The notes below the pieces were generated by a model. That model searched no databases. It saw only the letters and a list, made by a program, of their open reading frames with translations, and was not told the DNA's origin. Of a DNA stretch of 34,582 bases, positions 1-5,001 are shown piece after piece. Source of the stretch: Desulfonauticus sp. (GTDB lineage Bacteria > Desulfobacterota > Desulfovibrionia > Desulfovibrionales > Desulfonatronovibrionaceae); NCBI GenBank assembly GCA_030950395.1, contig JAUZRP010000051.1, forward strand, positions 1 to 34,582, written 5' to 3'. Numbering within the stretch: position 1 is the stretch's first letter; each line of letters starts with the position of its first letter. A program made the position numbers and the translations under genes.

Positions 1-1
1 A

Positions 2-157
2 CATGAACAAACAGGAAGAACAGATGAACATAAACAAACAAAACTAGAACATGAACAAACAGAAAGGACAGATGAACATAAACAAACAAAACTAGAACAT
101 GAACAAACAGGAAGAACAGATGAACATAAACAAACAGAACTGGAACATGAACAAACC
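2..157 (+). repeat. 48-bp in-frame tandem repeat
   Basis: About three and a quarter copies of a 48-bp unit lie head to tail, with unit boundaries at 47, 95 and 143. Copies differ by a few substitutions (for example GGAAGA versus GAAAGG). The unit length is a multiple of three and keeps one reading frame open, so it is coding repetition. There are no unique spacers between copies. Confidence 0.9.
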
Positions 158-211
158 GAAAATGTTAAAGAACAGCAAAATAATAAACAACAAGAACTAG
201 AAATTTATTAA
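2..211 (+). CDS. C-terminal end of a repeat-rich coiled-coil protein (5' partial)
   Basis: An open frame enters from the left edge and ends with TAA at 209-211, giving about 69 visible residues. It is built on a 16-residue unit, EHEQTGRTDEHKQTKL, repeated at exactly 48-bp intervals (units begin at 47, 95 and 143, with a partial unit before). It ends in a diverged Gln/Asn/Glu-rich tail. Within each unit the EHxQT core occurs twice at alternating 9- and 7-residue spacing. The composition (Glu, His, Gln, Thr, Lys; no hydrophobic core except one Leu per unit) suggests an extended charged helix or coiled coil. The next gene starts 14 bp after the stop behind a strong AGGAGGG, so the two are probably co-transcribed. 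The function is unknown. Confidence 0.75.
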   Translation, partial: HEQTGRTDEHKQTKLEHEQTERTDEHKQTKLEHEQTGRTDEHKQTELEHEQTENVKEQQNNKQQELEIY

Positions 212-225
212 AAGGAGGGAAAAAA

Positions 226-1521
226 ATGAGAAAAAAATCATTATTTCTTCTTTTCCTATTTTTATTTTTTTCTGTTCAGGTGGCGACAGCGGGAATAATA
301 GAGGAAAGTGCGGCAGTATATCTGAAACAAAGAGAGATAATAGATTTTCTTGCGCAAAAGGCGAGGTTTAAGGGGAAGACAATCACAATCTCAGAGTTTC
401 TCTCTTTTTTGAGAGAAAAAGATGATTTTTTAGAACAGAAAAAACCCTGGGAAATATTTAATATATACGTAAAGATATATACGTCAATAATAGCAAAGGC
501 AGTAAGAGAAGCTAAAGCAGCAACGAAAATGCGAAGAAAATATGTCGCTCAAAAAATAATTCAGCGAAATAAATTTTTCGAATTCCTTCTTCTAGAAGGA
601 ATACGAGCAGCAAATATCCTTTATTGCTATTATTCTTATTTTCCTAAAGAAGAAAAATACATAAAGATAGCAGATAAAATATTAGAGCACGCAAACAGAA
701 TGTTTACATTGCTCTTAAAGATTAGCAGATTAAAAGGCAGCGACATAAAACCAATAGAGTTGATAAGCTACGTTGCTTTGTTTGGAATTATCCCGAATAA
801 ATTAGATACATATCTAAAAAAAAGAATTAACATTATCTTGGATGCAAATAGGGAGTATAGGTATCTAAAATATAACGACTTAAATGATAGTAATGATAGT
901 AAAGAAATATTTCCAAAAAACATCAATAATTTTAGAGAGCTATACTCTAATCCAAAGGCAAAAAAATATTTTAATTCAATTATTTCCAAATATAAAAAAT
1001 GGATAAAAATAACAGCTGCTTCCGTAAGAAAATTTATTTTGTTCGAAATTTCTTTGTCAAAAAAAATTTATAGAATTTCAGATGTAAAAACAAAAAAAGA
1101 CATATTGACGAAACTAATACCAAAATTTATGGCAAGGCTAATAAAATATACATTTTTCAATTTTCATCATAAGGTGGTATGTTATTATAACAATATAAAA
1201 AATAACTTAATAAGGAATAAACGCTTCGTCGTAATGATAGAAAAAGATAAAAAATTGAGATTTATCATAAAAAAGTGGGAAATGGGAGAAGAAATAAAGA
1301 AAAAAATAAATATAGACAATATATTAGATTGGATAGAATGGAACGCTGCGAGTATATATTCAGATGTAAAGAGCTTCAAAATAACAAATAAAACAAAGAT
1401 AAAAATAATATCTTTTATGATTACATTAAATGCGTTGGATGATTGGGCGAAAAACAACAAATGGGATCTGATTCGTTTGGATGCAGAAATATATCGGATT
1501 GCTCGAAATTTTCAGGGTTAA
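226..1521 (+). CDS. Secreted protein of unknown function, 431 aa
   Basis: I do not recognise this family. The ATG at 226 follows AGGAGGG with good spacing. Residues 1-23 are a clear signal peptide (Arg-Lys-Lys, a long Phe/Leu core, then ATA before the mature part starting GIIEE). The rest is Lys/Ile/Asn/Tyr-rich and mostly predicted helical, with no visible catalytic motif and no further membrane segment. The last residues (RNFQG) and the stop codon lie inside a short sequence that is duplicated at 2160, so the original C-terminus may have been replaced. It is preceded at 14 bp by the repeat-protein gene and followed by a terminator. The strong A/T bias and Lys richness fit the island. Confidence 0.7.
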   Translation: MRKKSLFLLFLFLFFSVQVATAGIIEESAAVYLKQREIIDFLAQKARFKGKTITISEFLSFLREKDDFLEQKKPWEIFNIYVKIYTSIIAKAVREAKAATKMRRKYVAQKIIQRNKFFEFLLLEGIRAANILYCYYSYFPKEEKYIKIADKILEHANRMFTLLLKISRLKGSDIKPIELISYVALFGIIPNKLDTYLKKRINIILDANREYRYLKYNDLNDSNDSKEIFPKNINNFRELYSNPKAKKYFNSIISKYKKWIKITAASVRKFILFEISLSKKIYRISDVKTKKDILTKLIPKFMARLIKYTFFNFHHKVVCYYNNIKNNLIRNKRFVVMIEKDKKLRFIIKKWEMGEEIKKKINIDNILDWIEWNAASIYSDVKSFKITNKTKIKIISFMITLNALDDWAKNNKWDLIRLDAEIYRIARNFQG

Positions 1522-1546
1522 ATGCGAAAAAAACAGGGTTAAAAAG

Positions 1547-1572
1547 AGCCAGGCTATATGCCTGGCTTTTTT
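1547..1572 (+). terminator. Rho-independent terminator after the 431-aa gene
   Basis: AGCCAGGC (1547-1554) pairs perfectly with GCCTGGCT (1560-1567) across a 5-nt loop and runs into a T tract. It serves the plus-strand gene ending at 1521. Confidence 0.85.
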
Positions 1573-1580
1573 CAGTTTTG

Positions 1581-1611
1581 TAAAAAAAACGGAGAAGCAG
1601 AACCTCTCCGT
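1581..1611 (-). terminator. Rho-independent terminator for the minus-strand lipoprotein gene
   Basis: ACGGAGA (1589-1595) pairs with TCTCCGT (1605-1611). On the minus strand the stem is followed by a run of T (plus-strand A tract 1582-1589). It sits just downstream of the minus-strand gene ending at 1623. Confidence 0.75.
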
Positions 1612-1622
1612 TTAATTATTAA

Positions 1623-2042
1623 TTAATCATCATTTTTCAATGGCCTAAAGACAAGCATATACTTATTATTACCAACGATGATCACGTGCGTATTCACGTC
1701 TAGGTATTTTACCTTCAGCCCACGTTGCCTTTCGTATAGCTGGCCGTTCTCAACAACAAACTCAAAAAGGAGGTTATTTATCTTGAGATCAAGCCTTTTA
1801 TTTTTTGCCAGCTGATAGAACGCAGTGTATTTTGTTTTTACTATTTTATTTTTTCGGAAATCCAGAAGGGTGACCTCTCCCCCACATTTGACTACTTGTT
1901 TCAATTGTTCAAAAGAAATTTTTTTTGATTGCGGTGGCACTTGCACATCCTTAAAAAGAAGGATACTTTCTACCTTTTTCTTTATCCCACTACATCCCAA
2001 TAAAGCAAAAACGGCAACCAAAATAAAAATAATTTTTTTCAT
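1623..2042 (-). CDS. Small lipoprotein, paralogue of the 4392-4829 protein
   Basis: This 139-aa protein has a lipoprotein signal: MKKIIF, a hydrophobic core, then lipobox LLGC with Cys17. The mature part contains a conserved stretch (FEQLKQVV, GGEVTLLD, KIVKTKY, LKVKYLD, YMLVFRP) that aligns along its length with the secreted protein at 4392-4829 (LDQLAAVM, GGMVTVLD, EVVKTEY, LGIKYLD, YVFSFVP). I do not recognise a named family; the alternating pattern suggests a small beta-rich domain. The start is backed by AAGGAGGTG just upstream. A 17-bp sequence upstream of the start is shared with the paralogue, so promoter and gene were probably duplicated together. Confidence 0.75.
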   Translation of the reverse strand: MKKIIFILVAVFALLGCSGIKKKVESILLFKDVQVPPQSKKISFEQLKQVVKCGGEVTLLDFRKNKIVKTKYTAFYQLAKNKRLDLKINNLLFEFVVENGQLYERQRGLKVKYLDVNTHVIIVGNNKYMLVFRPLKNDD

Positions 2043-2072
2043 TTTTTTACACCTCCTTTTTATTTAAAATAT

Positions 2073-2089
2073 AACAAAAACGGAAGAAA
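2073..2089 (-). promoter_or_regulatory. 17-bp upstream element shared by the two paralogous exported proteins
   Basis: AACAAAAACGGAAGAAA occurs here, about 30 bp upstream of the lipoprotein start at 2042, and again at 4881-4897, about 50 bp upstream of the paralogue start at 4829. On the coding strand it reads TTTCTTCCGTTTTTGTT. It could be a promoter or operator retained after duplication. Only the repetition is seen. Confidence 0.4.
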
Positions 2090-2190
2090 TTTTCAGGGGA
2101 TCAAATCAGGGTCAAATGCGAAACTTTCAGGGTCAAATAAGGTTTCAAGGATTAATTGCGAAATTTTCAGGGTTAAATGCGAAAAAAACA
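2086..2190. repeat. Degenerate cluster of TTTCAGGGTTAAATGCGAAA-like repeats
   Basis: The stretch contains at least three diverged copies of a short motif, TTTCAGGG(T/G)(T/C)AAAT(GCGAAA), in the same orientation. A further copy occurs at 1511-1530, overlapping the stop codon of the 431-aa gene. The last copy (2160 onward) extends into a near-identical duplicate of the 1505-1567 sequence including its terminator stem. Such clusters resemble the decayed multi-repeat ends of some insertion sequences, but no transposase is present here. Confidence 0.55.
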
Positions 2191-2203
2191 GGGTTAAGAA
2201 GAG

Positions 2204-2229
2204 CCAGGCTATGCCTGGTTTTGTTTTTG
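2204..2229 (+). terminator. Duplicate terminator-like hairpin
   Basis: CCAGGC (2204-2209), loop TAT, GCCTGG (2213-2218), followed by TTTTGTTTTTG. It is the second copy of the hairpin at 1547-1567, carried by the duplicated segment. No plus-strand gene lies immediately upstream, so it may be non-functional or may stop antisense read-through. Confidence 0.55.
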
Positions 2230-2252
2230 TTAAATAATAGGAGTGGGTAAAA

Positions 2253-2342
2253 ATGAGGGAAATAGCAAAAATAATGTTAGAATCTTTTTTAGTTTTTTTA
2301 CTTTTTGCTTTTTTTATTTCTTATTTTTGTTATTTTTTTTAA
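2253..2342 (+). CDS. 29-aa single-span membrane microprotein
   Basis: The ATG at 2253 follows ATAGGAGTGGG at normal spacing. The product is MREIAKIMLES followed by an unbroken hydrophobic run rich in Phe, Leu, Val and Tyr to the C-terminus, so it should sit in the inner membrane. It is followed 26 bp later by another tiny membrane gene with its own AAAGGAGGG. The function is unknown. Low complexity (T-rich) makes a chance ORF possible, but the ribosome site and the serial arrangement argue for a real gene. Confidence 0.5.
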   Translation: MREIAKIMLESFLVFLLFAFFISYFCYFF

Positions 2343-2368
2343 TTTTAAGATAAGAAAGGAGGGAAAAA

Positions 2369-2482
2369 ATGAAAGTATTAAGATGGATTTGGAACAACCC
2401 AATTAAATTTTGTTTCATAGCAATGTTTATAGGTCTAGCAATACTGGAACTTATTGGGAGGATCATTTTCAATATTCACTAA
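2369..2482 (+). CDS. 37-aa single-span membrane microprotein
   Basis: A strong AAAGGAGGG (2355-2363) precedes the ATG at 2369. The product has a short basic/aromatic N-terminus (MKVLRWIWNNPIK), one membrane span (about residues 14-28) and a short tail with Arg and His. The WxNP motif before the span is typical of membrane-anchored small proteins but gives no function. It is second in a series of three tiny exported or membrane genes upstream of the recombinase. Confidence 0.6.
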   Translation: MKVLRWIWNNPIKFCFIAMFIGLAILELIGRIIFNIH

Positions 2483-2514
2483 TTATTAAAAATTAAATGG
2501 AATAAAAAAAAGCA

Positions 2515-2652
2515 ATGAAAACAACAATACTTTTAATTCTTCTTTTTTTTCTTTCTAGTTGTAGTTGTATCAATACAAATAATACAAAAATAAATTTTTT
2601 GCGGCCAGAAGCGGGGAAAATATATCTAATATATCTACGGATTTTGTTCTAA
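2515..2652 (+). CDS. 45-aa small lipoprotein
   Basis: ATG 2515 to TAA 2652. Residues 1-16 are a lipoprotein signal (MKTTILLILLFFLSSC, lipobox LSSC, Cys16), leaving a mature peptide of about 30 residues with no recognised motif. There is no good ribosome site directly upstream, so translation may be coupled to the gene ending 32 bp before. A tiny lipoprotein after small membrane proteins resembles spanin or entericidin-type arrangements only in outline; neither family is recognisable in sequence. Confidence 0.45.
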   Translation: MKTTILLILLFFLSSCSCINTNNTKINFLRPEAGKIYLIYLRILF

Positions 2653-2660
2653 ACAGTAGT

Positions 2661-2730
2661 CGGTTAAGCCAGGTTACAACTTCCCGTCAAAAAAACCTAA
2701 CCTCCTTTTTTTTGTAACCTGGCTTATCCG
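2661..2730. repeat. Long near-perfect inverted repeat upstream of the recombinase
   Basis: Arms 2661-2679 and 2712-2730 pair over 19 positions with one mismatch, including 15 consecutive pairs (TTAAGCCAGGTTACAA-type arm). The 32-nt loop holds an A tract and a T tract. No T run follows the right arm (it reads CCGAAAAAAAG), so it is not a typical intrinsic terminator. It ends about 180 bp before the start of the tyrosine recombinase. It could be a recombination site, an operator, or an RNA hairpin protecting the upstream transcript. Confidence 0.7.
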
Positions 2731-2908
2731 AAAAAAAGAAAAATGGAAAACATTGGAAAAATAATATTTACTTTGCTTGTCCGTTCAGAAAAACAGCAGG
2801 ATGACTTTTTGGCCGAAAGTATATGTTTATTTTTGCTTGTTTTGTTTATTTTTTCAGTCTGTTATATTTTATATTTTCTTCTTTTTAGAAACAACAAATA
2901 GGGGAAAA

Positions 2909-3523
2909 ATGCTTGTTCCAACTAGAAAAAATACAAAAAATATAATGAGTATTCCTGGAGCAATCCCTGATCATTTGACTGAGGACGAGATAAACAGGCT
3001 TACTGCTGCATACCAGGACTGGTTTGACTCCAGGCCTACCAGGAGCAGAGCCAGGCATTGGGTAATATTCCTTTTGCTAAGATATACTGGAGCGAGAGTA
3101 AGCGAGATATTGCAGCTTGATGATACCAGGGATATTGATTTCAGGAACGGAGAGGTAATAATAAACACAATGAAGAGGAGAGCAAAAGCAAGGAGAAATG
3201 TGCCTATTCCTTCAAACGTGGTAGCAGAAATAGGAAGGATACTTGCCACTTTTCCAGATCTAAGAGGAGAGCTCACAAGAATCTCCAGGATTGCGGTGTT
3301 TAATTGCTTCCAGAAGAGGGCAGAAGAGGCAGGATTACCAAAACAATTAAGGCATCCACACGTTTTACGGCATACAAGGGCAATTGAATTGCTTAGATCT
3401 GGTGTTCCCGTAACAGGAGTTCAACAGATCTTAGGCCATACGGACATCTCAACCACTGCTATTTATTTGCAGCTCTCAGGAACGGAAATAAAGCAGATTA
3501 TGCGGGACAGAGGGCTGATCTGA
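2909..3523 (+). CDS. Minimal tyrosine recombinase (catalytic domain only)
   Basis: The 204-aa product has all signature residues of a phage/Xer-type integrase catalytic domain: Arg63 in TGARVSEIL, Lys89 in the beta-hairpin TMKRR, H151-V-L-R154, His177 in LGHTDISTT and nucleophile Tyr186. The start at ATG 2909 follows AATAGGGG. The open frame extends upstream to a TTG at 2777, but that part is T-rich low-complexity sequence without recombinase similarity. There is therefore no N-terminal SAM-like core-binding domain (normally about 100 residues), unusual for an active enzyme. Arg codons are nearly all AGA/AGG, unlike the core genes to the right. It may be a domain-reduced active recombinase, may work with a partner, or may be a relic. 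Confidence 0.8.
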   Translation: MLVPTRKNTKNIMSIPGAIPDHLTEDEINRLTAAYQDWFDSRPTRSRARHWVIFLLLRYTGARVSEILQLDDTRDIDFRNGEVIINTMKRRAKARRNVPIPSNVVAEIGRILATFPDLRGELTRISRIAVFNCFQKRAEEAGLPKQLRHPHVLRHTRAIELLRSGVPVTGVQQILGHTDISTTAIYLQLSGTEIKQIMRDRGLI

Positions 3524-3671
3524 TCTAAGGTTTTGCTTATGTTTGTCAGTTCCAGGGATAGGGTCTCCATTCCCTTAACAAAACTCTAGCGTAAAGTTAA
3601 GTTTTAAGCAAGATAAATAGTTATCCAGGGACGAAATTAAGGGATTTATCCCATACTTTTATCCTAATTTC

Positions 3672-3695
3672 TTAACAAAATTCAGATTTTGTTAA
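3672..3695. repeat. Perfect 10-bp hairpin TTAACAAAAT-TCAG-ATTTTGTTAA
   Basis: The arms 3672-3681 and 3686-3695 are exact complements around a TCAG loop, about 150 bp after the recombinase stop. Another CTTAACAAAA copy occurs near 3576 in the same gene-free stretch (3524-3746). No T tract follows. It could stabilise the 3' end or be a protein-binding palindrome. Otherwise the 3524-3746 stretch shows only repeated AGGGATAGGG-like words. Confidence 0.5.
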
Positions 3696-3746
3696 TATAT
3701 AGGGATAGGGGAAAAATATGAACCATAAAAAAAGGAGGGATTAAGG

Positions 3747-3827
3747 ATGTTGTGGTTAAAAATTTTATTCGTCGTGTTCATGCTTTTCTTACTTGCTCAA
3801 GAGACGGAAGAGGAAAGAAGGGGCTGA
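3747..3827 (+). CDS. 26-aa membrane microprotein
   Basis: The ATG at 3747 follows AAAGGAGGG. The product is MLWLKILFVVFMLFLLAQ followed by an acidic/basic tail (ETEEERRG), that is, one membrane span plus a charged cytoplasmic or periplasmic tail. An 8-codon frame (3718-3744) precedes it, with the ribosome site of this gene inside, so a short leader peptide with translational coupling is possible. The function is unknown. Confidence 0.5.
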   Translation: MLWLKILFVVFMLFLLAQETEEERRG

Positions 3828-3839
3828 TTTAAAGAGAGC

Positions 3840-3870
3840 GGAGAGGCAGAAGCCTCTCCATTATATTTTT
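3840..3870 (+). terminator. Hairpin between the microprotein and toxin genes
   Basis: GGAGAGGC (3840-3847), AGAA loop, GCCTCTCC (3852-3859), followed on the plus strand by ATTATATTTTTTT. It lies between convergent genes and suits termination of the plus-strand transcript. The minus-strand side lacks a clean T run. Confidence 0.7.
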
Positions 3871-4136
3871 TTACTCTTTATCATCCTCATATATTCATCA
3901 TGATTACCGATCCAGAACCATATAACAGTATCTTTCTCAAATATACATAATGCTCTATATACATGGCTTATTCTTAATGACCATACATTTTCTTCTTTAT
4001 TAACACATTTAAAATGCAGAGAGGGATGGAATGGATTTTCTCTCCACAATTCAAATGATTTCTTTGCCTGTTGTTTTATCTTATCGTTTAAAGATCCGTA
4101 GGCTTTCCAGAAAAGGGGATGTGCTTTATATTTCAT
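3861..4136 (-). CDS. RelE/ParE-superfamily toxin of a type II toxin-antitoxin pair
   Basis: The 91-aa protein has the compact RelE/ParE layout: N-terminal helices (HPLFWKAYGSL, IKQQAKKSFELW), then the strands LHFKCV, WSLRISHVYRAL and DTVIWFWIGNHDEYMRMI. The SLRIS-x-x-YRA and WIGNHDEY segments are characteristic of this superfamily. By family knowledge it acts as a ribosome-dependent mRNA nuclease or a gyrase poison; the sequence does not decide which. Its ATG overlaps the antitoxin stop (ATGA, 4133-4136), so translation is coupled and the antitoxin is made first. Length is normal, so it is probably intact. Confidence 0.85.
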   Translation of the reverse strand: MKYKAHPLFWKAYGSLNDKIKQQAKKSFELWRENPFHPSLHFKCVNKEENVWSLRISHVYRALCIFEKDTVIWFWIGNHDEYMRMIKSKKI

Positions 4137-4354
4137 AGTTTATCAAAATCAAAATTTTCCAGTTTATCAGTGTTTTCTTTGATTTCTTTGGCCATATGGG
4201 ACAATTCTTTTTCAGTGTTTTTAAACAGGCTATCCCATTTCATTTCGTCTTGCAGTTCTAAAATATAATCACGCAGGTAATCAGCAATTTTTTCCTGTTT
4301 ATCCTCAGGAAGCAATTCTATCATTTTTATGATTGTTGAAACTGTTGTTGTCAT
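4133..4354 (-). CDS. Antitoxin partner of the RelE/ParE-type toxin
   Basis: The product is 73 aa from the ATG at 4354, chosen because CTGGAGGC lies just upstream; a longer frame to 4387 would start inside the preceding hairpin. The N-terminal part (MTTTVSTIIKMIELLPEDKQEKIADYLRDYI) looks like a small DNA-binding/dimerisation segment with the LPEDKQ...V/IxDYL pattern of short antitoxins. The C-terminal half is a charged helix likely to wrap the toxin. It overlaps the toxin start by 4 nt. By analogy the pair is autorepressed by the complex. Confidence 0.8.
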   Translation of the reverse strand: MTTTVSTIIKMIELLPEDKQEKIADYLRDYILELQDEMKWDSLFKNTEKELSHMAKEIKENTDKLENFDFDKL

Positions 4355-4368
4355 TTTTTGCCTCCAGA

Positions 4369-4394
4369 GGCCCCTGTATGGGGCCATTTTTTTA
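4369..4394 (+). terminator. GGCCCC/GGGGCC hairpin between the antitoxin and the secreted paralogue
   Basis: GGCCCC (4369-4374), loop TGTAT, GGGGCC (4380-4385), then ATTTTTTTATT on the plus strand. Both flanking genes run on the minus strand, where the hairpin separates the 4392 gene from the toxin-antitoxin pair and may attenuate read-through. The T run faces the plus direction. Confidence 0.5.
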
Positions 4395-4829
4395 TTCCTT
4401 ATCCTTATTCAGCAAGCAAAGGGCAGCATCGGGGACAAAAGAAAAGACGTATTTGTCAGTGTATAATACAAGCGTAGTTCCGTCCAGATATTTAATTCCT
4501 AATCCATTCCTTTCAATCACTTTTCCGTCGTCCTCTTCAAATAAGAATTCCAGATTTAAATTACCTTTAATGAGTAAATAGAGAAATTTTTTATTAGGAA
4601 AATCATAATAGAGAGAATCATACTCTGTCTTTACCACTTCATCCGTTGCAAGGTCAAGGACAGTTACCATTCCTCCATGGTGCATCACAGCTGCCAGCTG
4701 ATCAAGGGTGAGCTCTTCGTTAGGATACGCATACAGTAGATCATTACCAAACAACAAAGTCTTTGCGTTCACAGGGTTAAACGCACCAAACAAAGCAATC
4801 AAAGCAAGGGAAAAAATAATCTTTTTCAT
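4392..4829 (-). CDS. Secreted protein, paralogue of the 1623-2042 lipoprotein
   Basis: This 145-aa protein has a Sec signal peptide (MKKIIFSLALIALFGAF, cleavage probably after PVNA) but no lipobox, unlike its paralogue. The mature part shares the paralogue's LDQLAAVM/GGMVTVLD/EVVKTEY/LGIKYLD/YVFSFVP blocks in order. The signal peptides share only the opening MKKIIF, so localisation has diverged: one is membrane-anchored and this one is soluble in the periplasm or exported. Start support comes from AAAGGGGGTAT before the ATG. No named family is recognised. Confidence 0.75.
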   Translation of the reverse strand: MKKIIFSLALIALFGAFNPVNAKTLLFGNDLLYAYPNEELTLDQLAAVMHHGGMVTVLDLATDEVVKTEYDSLYYDFPNKKFLYLLIKGNLNLEFLFEEDDGKVIERNGLGIKYLDGTTLVLYTDKYVFSFVPDAALCLLNKDKE

Positions 4830-4880
4830 GATATACCCCCTTTGTTTAGGTTAAACATTTAAAACCACCACCTAATAAAC

Positions 4881-4897
4881 AACAAAAACGGAAGAAA
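4881..4897 (-). promoter_or_regulatory. Second copy of the 17-bp shared upstream element
   Basis: It is identical to 2073-2089 and lies upstream of the paralogous secreted protein. Between this element and the start codon the two loci differ, so the match is local conservation rather than a recent long duplication. Confidence 0.4.
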
Positions 4898-4929
4898 AGG
4901 GGGCAGGAAAAGAAGAGAGGATTAGGCAA

Positions 4930-4983
4930 TCAACGGTAAATATCTTTTCTATGTCCGATTTTCACAATTAAAACAATTAACTG
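4930..4983 (-). pseudogene. Remnant of a RelE-type toxin C-terminus
   Basis: Read on the minus strand, the codons before the TGA at 4932-4930 give IVLIVKIGHRKDIYR. The VKIGHRKDIYR ending is the hallmark C-terminus of RelE/StbE toxins (compare V-GHRKDVYR). Upstream the frame soon meets a stop and then the 3' end of the integrase gene, so nothing else of the toxin remains. It is unrelated in sequence to the intact toxin at 3861-4136, whose C-terminus is HDEYMRMIKSKKI. It indicates an earlier toxin-antitoxin locus truncated next to the integrase. Confidence 0.65.
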
Positions 4984-5001
4984 ATTTTTTAGGGGGGGAG
5001 A

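Noticed and set aside
2-157. CRISPR-like direct repeats
   Set aside because: The 48-bp copies are contiguous without unique spacers and keep one open reading frame, so they are coding tandem repeats.
2661-2730. Integron attC site
   Set aside because: The arms do not have the RYYYAAC...GTTRRRY order at the outer ends, and no second site or integron-type integrase insertion is seen.
2777-2908. N-terminal extension of the recombinase from a TTG start
   Set aside because: The added 44 residues are encoded by T-rich low-complexity sequence with no ribosome site and no similarity to a core-binding domain; ATG 2909 is better supported.
1-5000. Second attachment site (duplicate of the tRNA-Ala 3' end)
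   Set aside because: I looked for the GGGGAATTGAACC-type sequence of the tRNA 3' half in the island part and found none, so the other end must be outside the window or lost.
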